The notes under the pieces are model-generated. The model searched no databases and was not told the DNA's origin. It saw only the letters and a program-made list of their open reading frames with translations. This document shows positions 1-10,700 of a stretch of 64,000 bases of DNA, one piece after another. Location: the NCBI RefSeq assembly GCF_020623625.1, contig NC_060201.1, positions 558,001-622,000 of the forward strand, in the 5' to 3' direction. Each line of letters begins with the position of its first letter. The stretch's first letter is position 1. The translations under genes and the position numbers were made by a program. This DNA is from Saccharomycodes ludwigii. Taxonomy: Eukaryota; Ascomycota; Saccharomycetes; Saccharomycodales; Saccharomycodaceae.

Positions 1-106
1 ACTTTAATATCTTTTAAACAGAAGAGAAATTATATCATCACAAACAAACAAACAAACAAACAAACAAACAAACAAATAAACAAACAAAAAAACACAAACA
101 CACAAG
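1..106 (+). promoter_or_regulatory. uricase upstream region and leader with CAAA repeat
   Basis: Upstream sequence of the uricase gene, cut by the window edge. From about 41 to 90 it is a tetranucleotide CAAA tract interrupted once by TAAA, followed by more A/C-only sequence up to the ATG. Unstructured A/C-rich leaders are common in well-translated yeast genes. No upstream ATG lies in this stretch. Confidence 0.5.
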
Positions 107-1030
107 ATGGCTTACTCATACTTATCCTCATCCACCTATGGTAAAGACAATGTCAAATTTTTAAAAGTCAAAAAGGACAAACAAAATCCAAAAAAACAAG
201 AAGTTATGGAAGCAACGGTTAAAGTTTTGTTAAAAGGTGGTTTTGAAGTTTCTTACACCGAAGCCGACAACAGTGTTATTGTCCCAACTGATACAGTTAA
301 AAACACCATTTTGATCCATGCTCGTAAATATGACACTTTCCCAATTGAAAAATTTGCTGCCGAATTGGCATTGCACTTCACTAGCAAATACTCTCATGTC
401 ACTGGTTGTACTATTACTATTACCCAAGATCGTTGGATCAAGTACGACGTTAATGGAAAAGAAAGTTTGCATTCATTTATCCATGAGGGTCCAGAAAAGA
501 AAATATGTCATTTAGACTATGATCAAGCTAGCGGCTCTTCTAGTTACAAGTTGTTGACTAGTATTAAAGATTTGACTGTTTTGAAATCTACAAACTCTAT
601 GTTTTACGGCTACAATGTTTGTGAATACACCACTTTGAAACCAACTAAAGACCGTATTTTAAGTACTGATATTTTTGCCACATGGGAATGGAGCTCTCAA
701 AAGTTGGGATCTTTAGAGTCAATCAGAGATGGTTGCAAGGACGACATTTTTAACAACACCTACTACCAAGCAAGAGATATTACTTTGGATATTTTTGCCA
801 AGGAAAATTCTGCTTCAGTTCAAGCCACCATGTATAATATGGCTACTGCCATTTTGAAAGTTGCTCCACAAGTTGATTTTGTTTCTTACGAATTGCCAAA
901 TAAACATTATTTCTTGTTTGATTTTAAATGGTACAAGGGCTTAGATAATGAAAACGAATTGTTTTACCCATCCCCACATCCAAACGGTTTGATTAAATGT
1001 AAGGTTGGCCGTAACAGTTCTAAATTGTGA
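107..1030 (+). CDS. uricase (urate oxidase), peroxisomal
   Basis: Urate oxidase oxidises urate to 5-hydroxyisourate, the first step from urate toward allantoin, in peroxisomes. The 307-residue length is typical. Family landmarks are visible: YGKDNVK with the catalytic Lys13, VPTDTVKNT near residues 59-67 carrying the active-site Thr, and PHPNG near the C terminus carrying the His. The protein ends in SKL, a canonical PTS1 peroxisomal targeting tripeptide. The start is the first ATG after an A/C-rich leader. S. cerevisiae lacks uricase although it keeps allantoin use, so this gene argues for a non-Saccharomyces yeast able to use urate as a nitrogen source. It converges on the DUF1279 gene. Confidence 0.97.
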   Translation: MAYSYLSSSTYGKDNVKFLKVKKDKQNPKKQEVMEATVKVLLKGGFEVSYTEADNSVIVPTDTVKNTILIHARKYDTFPIEKFAAELALHFTSKYSHVTGCTITITQDRWIKYDVNGKESLHSFIHEGPEKKICHLDYDQASGSSSYKLLTSIKDLTVLKSTNSMFYGYNVCEYTTLKPTKDRILSTDIFATWEWSSQKLGSLESIRDGCKDDIFNNTYYQARDITLDIFAKENSASVQATMYNMATAILKVAPQVDFVSYELPNKHYFLFDFKWYKGLDNENELFYPSPHPNGLIKCKVGRNSSKL

Positions 1031-1341
1031 TTCCCCATCATTTTTCACCCAAAAAAAAAAATGAAAAAAAAAAAAAAAAAAAAATATTATTTTACACATG
1101 TTGCTATGGCCTAATTGCTTAGAGCCATTTATATTTTTACAGCTTAATACTAGTATCAGGTAATACTTTTAGATTTAGTAAAACCTTTTTTTTTTTATTT
1201 TTTTTATTTTTATTTTAATATTTATTTTAATATTTACTAAATCGTTCTTTTATATTAAGTAGTTTTAAAGTATATACAATGAAAAACGACACACACAAAT
1301 ATATGTACTAGATTAAAAATACTGTTTTCTCTGTTTTCGTT
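1031..1341. other. intergenic, convergent 3' ends
   Basis: Shared 3' flank of uricase and the DUF1279 gene. It holds A- and T-runs typical of yeast polyadenylation regions and no ORF or RNA I can support. Confidence 0.5.
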
Positions 1342-2157
1342 TCACATTATCCCATTAAACCATTTCTTATCCTTGGTATTTTTCTTTATAGAGTACTTAT
1401 TTGAACCATTAGACTGAACAAACTTATTGAAGTTTTCACCAGTAACCCCGTTCAGAACATTGCCACCTTTCTTACCAATGTTAAAACCCAGTCTTTGTAA
1501 GTATTTAACTATTGATGGGGTAATGGCGGCTGTAATTGGCAATCTAATAAAAATCAAGCTTTTATGAATCCCGTATGCAATCAGAAATTCAGTTAGTATG
1601 TTACTTTCTTTTAGGTATTCCCAGTACCAAGATAGACCATGACTATTATTGGTAGCGTTACCATCCTGCTCTCTTTGTCTTTGTTCCTGTTTAATTCTAA
1701 TTTGTGTTTTCAACTCTTCTTCATCCATGCCCAACCCAACAAGGTTTTTAATTGAATTTAAAGCAAGCTTAATCCTTTCTTCACCCATTGAATGCACCAT
1801 GTAGAAACAAATAGGTAAATCAATTAGGGATAACGTCAAATACACACCTAATGCACTAAACCCGTATTTCTTCATTAGTTCTCTCAATTTGCTATTTTTT
1901 TTGGTGTTGTTGGTGCTATTGCTGGAAGACGAAGAATAGTTTGATTTTTGATTTTTATTATACTTGAATTTGGAACTATTGTTGGCGCATTGATTGTAAC
2001 TTCTTTTCAAAGAGATGTTGGCATTAACAATTCTATGTGATCTGGTGGCCCTTTTAATTGGTGATAATGACGAGGATAATGAAATATGGTTTTTAAAGAA
2101 TAACTTACTGCTGGTACCAAATACAGTAATACCACTGCAAAAAAAAATTCTATTCAT
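1342..2157 (-). CDS. NAT2: mitochondrial DUF1279 (FAM210-type) membrane protein, NAT2-like
   Basis: 271 residues. The first roughly 65 residues are rich in Arg, Ser and hydroxylated residues with almost no acids, as in a mitochondrial presequence. A DUF1279/FAM210-type core follows: KYGFSALGVYLTLSLIDLP near residues 90-115 with a membrane segment, then a charged Gln/Glu helix and a second hydrophobic segment near 190-220. S. cerevisiae NAT2 (YGR147C) sits beside RPL24B, and here this gene lies just across AGA2 from RPL24, which supports orthology by position. The old name implies an N-acetyltransferase, but the domain gives no sign of that activity, so function is best left open. The symbol rests on family plus synteny. 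Confidence 0.7.
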   Translation of the reverse strand: MNRIFFCSGITVFGTSSKLFFKNHISLSSSLSPIKRATRSHRIVNANISLKRSYNQCANNSSKFKYNKNQKSNYSSSSSNSTNNTKKNSKLRELMKKYGFSALGVYLTLSLIDLPICFYMVHSMGEERIKLALNSIKNLVGLGMDEEELKTQIRIKQEQRQREQDGNATNNSHGLSWYWEYLKESNILTEFLIAYGIHKSLIFIRLPITAAITPSIVKYLQRLGFNIGKKGGNVLNGVTGENFNKFVQSNGSNKYSIKKNTKDKKWFNGIM

Positions 2158-2550
2158 GGCTTCTTATGTTGTTTCTAGTTTATTTTTTATCTTTTAATTT
2201 TTTTTAATTTTTTTTTTATTAAACAGGATGGGGAGAATGAGAAATGAGTGTTGAAATGTTATAATTAAAAGGAGTCAATGAAGTTAGCTTGGAAGATTTC
2301 AGATCCTCGTATGAGCTTAAAGACTGAAAGTAAACAAGAAATGCGAAGGAAGGCGTATTAAAGCGACAGGGGAAAAAAAAAAAAAAAAAGGTTTTCATAG
2401 CTAATGATAACTGATTTCCAATTATAAACATTATTATTATTATTATTATTATTGTTATTATTATTATTACTATTATTATAATTTTATTTTTTAACGAGAT
2501 TATACAAATTTGTACTGGTTAAGTATAATTTTTGTCAGATCGTATTAGAA
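2158..2550. other. intergenic with ATT trinucleotide repeat
   Basis: Upstream flank of the DUF1279 gene. It contains a T-rich stretch next to the start, an A-run near 2371-2388, and an (ATT)n microsatellite at about 2430-2479. No convincing gene is seen. Confidence 0.5.
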
Positions 2551-2623
2551 GCTTCTATGGCCAAGTTGGTAAGGCGCCACACTAGTAATGTGGAGATCAT
2601 CAGTTCGACTCTGGTTGGAAGCA
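2551..2623 (+). tRNA. tRNA-Thr (AGT anticodon)
   Basis: A 73-nt intronless tRNA. The acceptor strands GCTTCTA and TGGAAGC pair with a G-T wobble at the inner end. The D arm has GGCCAAGTTGGTAAGGC, and the anticodon stem CCACA/TGTGG presents AGT in the loop CTAGTAA. The T arm has GTTCGA. The sequence closely matches yeast tRNA-Thr(AGU). The 3' CCA is not encoded, as usual in eukaryotes. It is downstream of and convergent with AGA2. Confidence 0.97.
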
Positions 2624-2972
2624 TCAAATATTATTATTTTTTTTGTTTTCAACAGAATTTGTTTTACGTTGCTGTGTCAGCACCATTTGAAATGCAAAAA
2701 AAATGATAGGTATTCCTTTTCTTTTTGCCATTTTTTAATGTCATAGATATTACTATAATTACTAGAAACAAATCAAAAAAAAAAAAGATAGGATAAAATT
2801 TTTTGCATTTATATTTATTTTTATTAAAATCTTATTAATAACAACGTTACATATATATATATATATGTAGCTCTAAAGTTAGAAGTATACTACAAAAATA
2901 GGATATCATTTAATAATAATATTAATAAAAGAAATAAAAAATCAAACTAAATTAACCTTTTTTCTTTCTTGA
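2624..2972. other. intergenic between tRNA-Thr and AGA2
   Basis: AT-rich flank holding the tRNA terminator and the AGA2 3' end, including a short (TA)n run near 2851-2865. No further gene is evident. Confidence 0.5.
2637..2644 (+). terminator. RNA polymerase III terminator of tRNA-Thr
   Basis: A run of eight T residues starting 14 nt after the tRNA 3' end, the standard Pol III stop signal. Confidence 0.8.
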
Positions 2973-3248
2973 TTAACCAACAATAATGGTAGAAGTTGGT
3001 GTATTTGTGGTGGTTGGAGTACAATTGGAAATATAAGTTATCGAGTTGTAATAAGTGACAACTTTAATGTATGAAGAACCACCACGAAAAGCTGTGAAAG
3101 TAGAAACACCTGCTGGAGTATTTTCTAATGTTGGCTCCGGCATAGTTTCACAGGAAATAGAAATAGAAGAACTAAAAGTATTCTCACCAAAAACACCAAC
3201 ACCAAGGGAAGCGCCAATTATAGAAGTCAAAATGCTTGTAAATTTCAT
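2973..3248 (-). CDS. AGA2: AGA2 orthologue: a-agglutinin adhesion subunit
   Basis: Small secreted protein of 91 residues from the ATG at 3248; the four upstream in-frame codons begin with TTG and are not used. Residues 1-21 form a signal peptide (MKFTSILTSIIGASLGVGVF). The mature part carries the Aga2 pattern: Cys, then PEPTLENTP, then YYNSITYISNC. The S. cerevisiae protein shows CEQIPSPTLESTP and YYKSVTFVSNC, so both Cys residues that disulphide-bond Aga2 to Aga1 are kept. In mating a-cells Aga2 binds alpha-agglutinin on the partner. Adjacency to RPL24 and RPL30 repeats the S. cerevisiae order YGL032C-YGL031C-YGL030W, which confirms the call for a fast-evolving gene. Confidence 0.93.
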   Translation of the reverse strand: MKFTSILTSIIGASLGVGVFGENTFSSSISISCETMPEPTLENTPAGVSTFTAFRGGSSYIKVVTYYNSITYISNCTPTTTNTPTSTIIVG

Positions 3249-3826
3249 GTCTTTGTGCAATAAAAATGGTAGTACGGCTTTGTTATTATGGTTATGAAAT
3301 GTATTATTAGTCTTCCAAGTAATACTTGAAAAAGTTTAAGCGGCTGGGTTGTATAAAAAGCTTCTTTTCCTTTCTCTTCTTCTATTCTTTTCTTCAATTC
3401 TCATAATAAAATTAAATACATACAGATAACTGAATATGAAATAAATATAATAAAACTCTGAAGATTAGCTATTTATATGATCCAAGTTCTTTTTTTTTTT
3501 TTTTTTTTGCGTCTTGATCACATATACATATGGTTTGGGCAGCCACGTTATGCCATAATTATTTATGTTAACCGTATATATATAACTAATGAAAAAGTAA
3601 AAAATTGATCTTCCAATTGTCATGTCTAAATCAGGAAATTTATATTCAAATTGACAAATAAAAATGAACTGAACTAAAAGGGAAAATATTCTCCCTGTCT
3701 TTCATAGCATTACCAATAAATAATAACAATTTTGGCTGTTTGTACGAGTTTCTATTGAAAAAAAAAAAAAAAGGTAAACTCACAATTGATGAGTGTGACT
3801 TAAGTAAACTTTAACCCCTTTTCGTT

Positions 3827-3862
<36 letters not shown>

Positions 3863-4085
3863 TCTTGATTAAATAGGTACACACAGTGTCAGAAAATAAG
3901 AAAGATATCAATTAACAGAAGAAAGGAAAGAAAGAAAAAAAAAAAAAAAAAAAAAACACAATTTAGTGGGTAATATATATGTTTTTATTTATATATATAT
4001 AACAATATGAAAAAGGATAAATAAAAAATAATTTATATAAATTATTAATTATACAAACATAACCAGAATTCAAAGTCTTTTATAC
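3249..4085. other. AGA2 upstream region and RPL24 3' flank
   Basis: 837 bp holding the AGA2 promoter and the RPL24 3' end. T-runs lie near 3490-3508 and 3831-3859, and an A-run near 3936-3955. A partial resemblance to an a-specific Mcm1/alpha2 operator near 3619-3643 did not hold up. No exact pheromone response element (TGAAACA) was seen here. Confidence 0.5.
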
Positions 4086-4535
4086 TTAACGGGAAGTAGC
4101 AGCAACCTTCTTAAAAGCACCCTTAGCTTGTTGCTTAGAGATTTTAGAAGCATTTGGGTTGTTCTTTCTAGCGATCTTGTCAGCCTTCTTCTTTTCTTTG
4201 TCAGCCTTCTTCTTTTCATCTCTCTTAGCTTTTCTGACTTCTGGCTTGACAGATCTTTTTTCCTTGATAAAATCTAAAGAAGCACCGACAATTGGTCTTT
4301 GAGCTTTGACGGTCTTTCTAGTTCTCTTCTTAGAAACTTCTTCAGTAATACCTTTCTTGTGGTGTCTTCTGTACAAGACAGTCCAGGAAATTCTTCTTGG
4401 GTTCTTTCTTTGTTTGAACAAAGAAGCAGATTTAGATGATTGGAATCTGAAAATCTTAGAGTCACCACGAACAAATAAGGTACCTCTACCTGGGTAGATT
4501 TTGGAACCAGAAAAAGAGTCAATTTCAACCTTCAT
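4086..4535 (-). CDS. RPL24: 60S ribosomal protein L24 (eL24)
   Basis: 149 residues (S. cerevisiae Rpl24 has 155). The N-terminal eL24 domain begins [18 protein letters not shown], followed by [16 protein letters not shown] and the [18 protein letters not shown] core. The tail is Lys- and Ala-rich. It is a component of the large ribosomal subunit near the subunit bridge. Codon use is strongly biased to yeast-preferred codons, as expected for a ribosomal protein gene. It is uninterrupted, and divergent from RPL30 across a 1.7-kb spacer, matching the order of S. cerevisiae RPL24A-RPL30. Confidence 0.98.
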   Translation of the reverse strand: MKVEIDSFSGSKIYPGRGTLFVRGDSKIFRFQSSKSASLFKQRKNPRRISWTVLYRRHHKKGITEEVSKKRTRKTVKAQRPIVGASLDFIKEKRSVKPEVRKAKRDEKKKADKEKKKADKIARKNNPNASKISKQQAKGAFKKVAATSR

Positions 4536-6203
4536 TTCTCAATTTTATGAATTAAATACACTGCAGAAAATAATAGTATCAATATCAATCATTCCAAATG
4601 TGATGTGTTGTATGATAAAAAAAAATTAACACACAAAACGTCAAAATAAAAGATGATCAAAAAAAAAAAAAAAAGTTAGTAAACAAATTTGCATTAAACC
4701 ATGAATGACACCGTAATCGAAAAATGAAAGACAAAAAAAAAAAAAATTGATAGCAATCCCTTAATTAAAAGGTTCATCTCAAAAAACTGTATGGATGGTA
4801 TTAACCCTGTAAAAATATAGGCAGTAATATCTCTAATGACACCCAATACCTTGTAAATAATATCAACTAAAAAAAAATATCTCTGATCGTTTCAACGATG
4901 TACAGCTATACACGAGTAAGTATCGCTTAGCCCTGGAATAGTCAAAATTAATAACTCTCTTTTTATGAGCCATCTCAATTTATCCCACAGTGTACTTTTT
5001 TGTTATAATTAAAATATCAATCTAGACCCTACTTTCTATTCATACATTGAATTTTCAACATATTAATTTTTTAGATGGATTTCTACAAGGCTACAATTTT
5101 TATTATTTTCATTTAAAATATTAACACAGAGCGAAATACTGTATACAGATGAATCATAATGGGTTTTTTTTAAGACAAAAACATGCATATTGCTCCTTTT
5201 CTTTCACTCTTAAATATCTTCCTACTAATTTTGTATCGTTTTTTTTTTTTGTGCTTCCTTTTCTCGTTCGTCACTGGTAAAATAAACTATAGCGCATGAT
5301 AATGGCCAAATAATTCTTATTATTACTATGCATACCTTAACTTTAGAAAGTTCTTGGAGATATTTGTGATTTCTTTTTCTAACAAGATTTGATACAAAGC
5401 AAATGTATAAAAGAATTGTATAGTTAGAGCATTTTAACAAGGAACACAAGCAATAAGAGTGATTGATAAAACGCAAATTGGATGAGAGAAAAAGTCTGAG
5501 AGAAGGAAAAATTGGAAAAAAAAAAAAGAAGGAAAAAAAAAAAGAATTAATTAATTAATTAATCAAGGAAGTAATTTGAGAAAAATTGGCTGAGAGAGAG
5601 CGGAAATTAACTTGGTGGGATCGTAAAAGAAAAAGTGGAAAAACAAAACAAAACAAAACAAAATGTGGGAATTTACTACAGCTAAAAAGACTCGCTCCCT
5701 CCGCACACCGCCACGGCCACTGCCACTGCCCACCACAGGCAAACTCAAACAATCCTCGAAAACCAAAAAAATAGAAAAAAAAATATTTTAAAAAAAATTT
5801 CAAGGAAAAAAAAAAAAAAAAAAAAAGTTTTAGTTTTAGTTTTATATGCAATTTTATCTATGCTACTACGCTATATTTAAACCATATAAACATGTACGGA
5901 TGTTGTAACAAAATGTCACAAATAGCCTTTTTTATTATACAGCCATAAAAAAAAAAGAAAAGAAAAAGTTTTTTTTTTCTCTCGTTTTCTCTTTCGTTTT
6001 CTCTTTCTTTTTCTCTTTCTTTTTTTATAAAAACTAAAATAAAAAGTATTTTTTTTCTTCATAAATTTTTCCCATAATCCTCTTCAAAAACCTCTTTTAT
6101 TTTCCCATTTTCAATAACTTGCCGTTTTCTTACCACCTTTTATAAACTTAAAATCTTTTATTTTTATCCTATATGTAAAAAAATTCCAAAAAAATCATCT
6201 AGC
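4536..6203. other. divergent RPL24/RPL30 promoter region
   Basis: About 1.67 kb between two ribosomal protein genes, long for this compact genome. Poly-A and poly-T tracts are frequent, including a T-rich run of CTTTTTC-like units from about 5976 to 6025 just upstream of RPL30. A GC-rich island at about 5692-5756, with repeated CCACTG, stands out from the AT background. No exact Rap1 consensus was found. No supported gene is seen. Confidence 0.5.
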
Positions 6204-6273
6204 GACCGGAGTGTTTTTTTAAACTTCAACTTTTCACGTATTATAATTATCCAATTCACACACAGAGATGGTC
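6204..6273 (+). promoter_or_regulatory. RPL30 kink-turn, L30 autoregulatory element over the 5' splice site
   Basis: GACC at 6204-6207 pairs with GGTC at 6270-6273, and GTGT at 6211-6214 pairs with ACAC at 6260-6263. The asymmetric internal loop is GGA against AGAGAT. This is the kink-turn that S. cerevisiae L30 binds in its own pre-mRNA to block splicing. The strand segments ACCGGAGTGT and CAGAGATGGTC match my recollection of the S. cerevisiae element. The stem takes in the last base of the start codon and the first bases of the intron, so L30 binding would mask the splice site. Confidence 0.88.
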
Positions 6274-7216
6274 AGTATTACATTTATACATTTTTTTTTT
6301 TTAATTCACTATGATACTATCACTATTATCGCCAATATAATAATAAGAGTCTATGCCACTAGTAGCACAAATATTAATGCATTTCCCTTCGAATTATGTT
6401 ATATTGTGATATAATGTCCGTCTGTAAAATCAGAAATGAGATGGATCTCGGAGGAGTGTAATGAGGAGTGCAAGGTAGATCATTTGAGCATATTATTTCA
6501 ATTTTTTTTTTTTTTTAATGCAACTGTTTCTCATTTTGTAGTCATAGTACCATGTTGCTATGTAACTGCCCAATTGTGTTGTTAATTGTTTATTGAATCT
6601 TATTGTGCTGTCTTTGCTATTTTTATATTGTAACGAAATATAACATAGTTTATGGTTGTAAAAGACACCAAGTTTAGTATAACAATAACTTTCACAATTA
6701 AAGGACAGTTATAACGAGACATAGAGATATATTGCTTCATGTACATGTGCATAGACGACGGAATTGATAAAAATTGATTTGTATTTTCCTTGTTATAGCG
6801 CCTCGATAAATATAGTATCATATTGATTTCTGTTTTGAATTCAATTTACTAACATTTTTTTTTTTTTATTTTTAAAAAAAATTGCAAATATTTTTAAATA
6901 GGCCCCATCAAAATCTTCCGAAACTATTAACCAAAAATTAGCCTTGGTTGTTAAATCAGGTAAATATACTTTAGGTTACAAATCTACTGTCAAATCTTTG
7001 AGACAAGGTAAGGCTAAGTTGGTTATTATTGCTTCCAACACTCCAGTTTTGAGAAAATCTGAATTGGAATATTACGCTATGTTGTCTAAGACTAGGGTTT
7101 ACTACTTCCAAGGTGGTAACAATGAATTAGGTACCGCTGTTGGTAAATTGTTCAGAGTCGGTGTTATTACTGTCTTGGATGCTGGTGATTCTGATATCTT
7201 AACCACTTTGGCTTAA
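6268..7216 (+). CDS. RPL30: 60S ribosomal protein L30 (eL30), one intron
   Basis: Joined from 6268-6270 (the ATG alone) and 6902-7216, giving 105 residues, the same length as S. cerevisiae Rpl30. The protein reads [20 protein letters not shown] and continues through the eL30 fold to [10 protein letters not shown]. The 5' splice site is GTCAGT, the same noncanonical hexamer used in S. cerevisiae RPL30. The branch point TACTAAC is at 6847-6853 and the 3' splice site TAG ends at 6901. L30 is a large-subunit protein that also binds its own transcript through the kink-turn at 6204-6273. Codon bias is strong. Confidence 0.97.
6271..6901 (+). other. RPL30 spliceosomal intron (631 nt)
   Basis: Begins GTCAGT and ends TAG, with TACTAAC 42-48 nt before the 3' splice site and a T-rich tract between them. 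It is more than twice the length I recall for the S. cerevisiae RPL30 intron (about 230 nt). I searched it for box C/D pairs and saw none I would defend. Confidence 0.95.
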
Positions 7217-7706
7217 GACTTCTCTGGTTGAGAGAAAAACCACTTTTTTTTTTTCTTTCTTTTATAATTACATTTTATAATTACATTTTATAATTGAATT
7301 AATTATTTTATGAAAGTGACAAATTTTTATGCTTGTATTTCCTGCGTAACAAAACTTTCCTATTTCTTATTTCCTCAAGATAAAAAAAAAAAAATATGTT
7401 TGTTGATAGCGATGTATAAACTCATTTTTTTCTAAAAGAAATGACTATATGAAGAATCTAAAAGTATGTAAAAAAAAAAAAAAAAAAAAAGACACTAACA
7501 TATACATATAACCACGATTTATAATTAAAAAAAAAAATTAACTACGTTCATCATAAATGATTCACAAAAAAAGAAAGTAAAGTTAGTTGTGACTAAATCT
7601 ATCCAAACAATTAATACGTCAAAAAAAAAAATACCACCAAAAAAAATTGATAATTGTAAATGCTCAAAGTTGTATTTAACAATGCTAAAAAAAAAAAAAG
7701 AAAAAA
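7217..7706. other. intergenic, convergent RPL30 and VIR1-like 3' ends
   Basis: Starts with three tandem copies of TTTTATAATTACA-like sequence near 7259-7297, followed by several A-runs. It has the character of 3' untranslated and polyadenylation sequence; no gene is evident. Confidence 0.5.
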
Positions 7707-10700
7707 TTAGTAAAACCTTTCATATTCATCAACATGAATAGATTGAGCTCTGCTATTATTAATCATTCTATTATGACCGCCTAAAATATACTTTTTACCG
7801 GCATCTATTTGTTTACTACTGGCACCAGTAACATTACTAATATTGCCATCTTTATTATTCAAGAAACTATTATTATCAGTATTATTATTATTATTATTAT
7901 TATTACTATTACCATTATTATTGTTATTATTCCCGTTCACATTATTGCCATTATAATTGTTAACGTAATTGTTGACATTATTTATACCATTTTTTTGAGA
8001 ACGAATGTTTTTAGGTATTAATAATGACCCAGGTGTTTTGAAAGTGGCCGAGGTCGGGGTACTATTCATGTTATTGGCATATGCTGCCATCCAATTACCA
8101 TTATTATTATTACTATTTCCAACATGTTCTGATGGCAACAGAATAGATGACGATTCTCCAGTTATATGCGATGCAGTGTTTATCGAAGATAACATCATGT
8201 TAGCACCGTGACTGACATTACTTACACTTCTTACTGGCGATCTTAGTTGTATATTATTTCTATTATTGCCTGAAAATCCACCAATGTCATTATTCATATG
8301 ATGGCCACCACCGCTAACATTAGGATTAGTAATTAGCCCCTCAATCGTGTGGTTGGGGTTTATATTAGACGACATTGTGCGCATGTTATTTCTATTGTTA
8401 ATATTATTATTGCTACCACCATAGTAAGACGAGTTTACCGCTGGCAAACCTGAAATACTTATGGATCTAACACCACTCATCTTTGAAGGTGAACTAGGAA
8501 TAAAAGATGTGGCATTTCTATTAAATTTATTGATTGATATTGGATTGTTGTTACCACCATCCAGAATATCGTTCGCAAAAGATCCTATTGTACTTGAAGT
8601 ATTATTAGCATCACTTTGCGAGTACATGTTCATTTTTTGTTGAAGTGGAGACGAAACCGGAGAAGAGGATAAAATTATATTTTCATTTGCATTGCTACCT
8701 TTCGCTTGACATTCTGTCAACAATTCCAGCGACTTTTTAAATCGGGAATCATACTTAAGCAACAATTCCTGCATGGTAAACCTTTTAGTGCTACCACTTA
8801 ATAATGGCCTACCCACAATCTTATCGTAAAAGGTAAAGAAAATCGGACTTCCATCATTCCACAATTCAATATATTTAACAACTATTTCCTTTGTTAGCTC
8901 GTTTTCATTGCACATATTCAAACATACATTGTCTTTGTTATGAAAGAATAAATGATTCAAAAATCTCAAAGATTGATCTTTCACGGACAAAGACTTTAAT
9001 GAGTATTTAGAAATAAATTTAACAAAGCTGTACAACGCTATATGTCCTCCATTGATAATGATTTTCTCCAGAATTTTAGTCGTTAAAATAGTCAATTCAC
9101 GGATCCAAATATCAACTTTACCAACGGCAGTACCTGCCAAAACAGGATATAAATTATCCTGCAATTGACTTAGCAACATTAACACTGAAGTTATGGGAAT
9201 GAAAAATAATTCGCAAAACTCATAACACTCTTTAAATTTTATGCTGGTGCTGATGTTTTCAGAAGGAGGTTCCCCGTCCCTGGCAATGTCCACTGAAAAC
9301 AATTGTATGTTACAGGCTTGATAAATCTCCAATAAGTTGTTAAGAGTGGATAAACCTAGACTTAAAGATTCAATTAATAGTTCAGTTAGCTCACTAAAAT
9401 TGCTACTCTCACCAAGCAACTCAACTTTATTGGTTCCAAAGGTAAACAACGATCTAGAAATGGGTGGTATTTTAAATAGAATTTTTTCTTTAAACTCCTT
9501 CATTATCGAGGTATGACTGTCCCCAATAACGCAACTACTCCCAGCGGCTGTGGCCACACTGGTTATTTTAATTAAATAATCAATTAGGACAAAATTAGAC
9601 ATGTTTAAAACGGCGGGCATACTCAAAGTACTTTTCAGAATATCAATTAAGGTATTATGGGTTTCCAGCATATAGTTTTTTTGGTTTAAACTCAGTTGGT
9701 ATAGGTTGGAATATGCTAATCTGATCAAGAACGTAAAATATGGATTTTCTAAAAAATCGGTTTCTGGATGATCAATAACTTCTAAAAAGGTTTTCAAGCT
9801 GTTGACAGGGGTCATATTTGTTAAGATACAGTCTTGTTTTTTATCATTTGCCATATCATAACGAGTAACGAGAAACGCTGTATAGTTTTTCATATCGGCT
9901 GGTGCAATTATATTACTACCACCACTTTGTTGAACTGCTCTTTTGCACAATTTAAATTTGACATAATTAAACAATTCCAGAGCCCCCTGGTTAACTTGCA
10001 AAGTGGAAAGATTGTTATTTTTATTATCAGAACACAATTTAGGTAATATCAAAACTATTATAAAATCAATAAAGGCTAGATCATTTTTTTGACTAATAGC
10101 ATTTAACGTTCTGGTCATGAATAGCAATGTGATGGTGTCACTGTCATGGACTAGATGATAGTCGTATATCCATTGATTAATGAACAAATCGTTCAAATTA
10201 CCCAGGTTTAAATATTTTAATAAATCGTAGTCGACTGAGGGAAACAATTGTAAGATATTTAAAATTTGTAAAAATCCAATGGAACCTTTGTTATTATTAT
10301 CATTATTTTTGCTAATGTTTGATTGCGGTGGTAAGTATTTCCTTAATTCTTTATGTGTTATGAAAAAAACAGCCAACAAACCAATAGAAAACGTGTCTCC
10401 AGAATTATTAAACAGCTGAATAATTCTGAGGTCAAAAGCATTGAATGGAGTTAAGGAGCCATTGAGTGTGAATAAAGTTTTCTCACCCCAAATTTTAGAT
10501 ATGGCGCTGTCGTTGATATTTTGGTCAATACCATCAAGGCTAATTTTCGACAACAATTTTATTAATAAATAAACCAAATTGAAAACAGTATTATCAACAC
10601 TGGTGGAAGAACTATTTATAAGTTCACCACATTTATTATGCAACATCAATAATAAATCTCTTATTATTACAATGCTAATATGTTCAATTTTATTATTGTC

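Noticed and set aside
3619-3643. a-specific operator (Mcm1/alpha2) upstream of AGA2
   Set aside because: CATGT and GGAAATTTA are present, but spacing is about five bases short and the central CC(A/T)6GG core is missing.
6271-6901. snoRNA inside the RPL30 intron
   Set aside because: Several ATGAG and CTGA-like strings occur, but no correctly spaced box C and box D pair with terminal stem.
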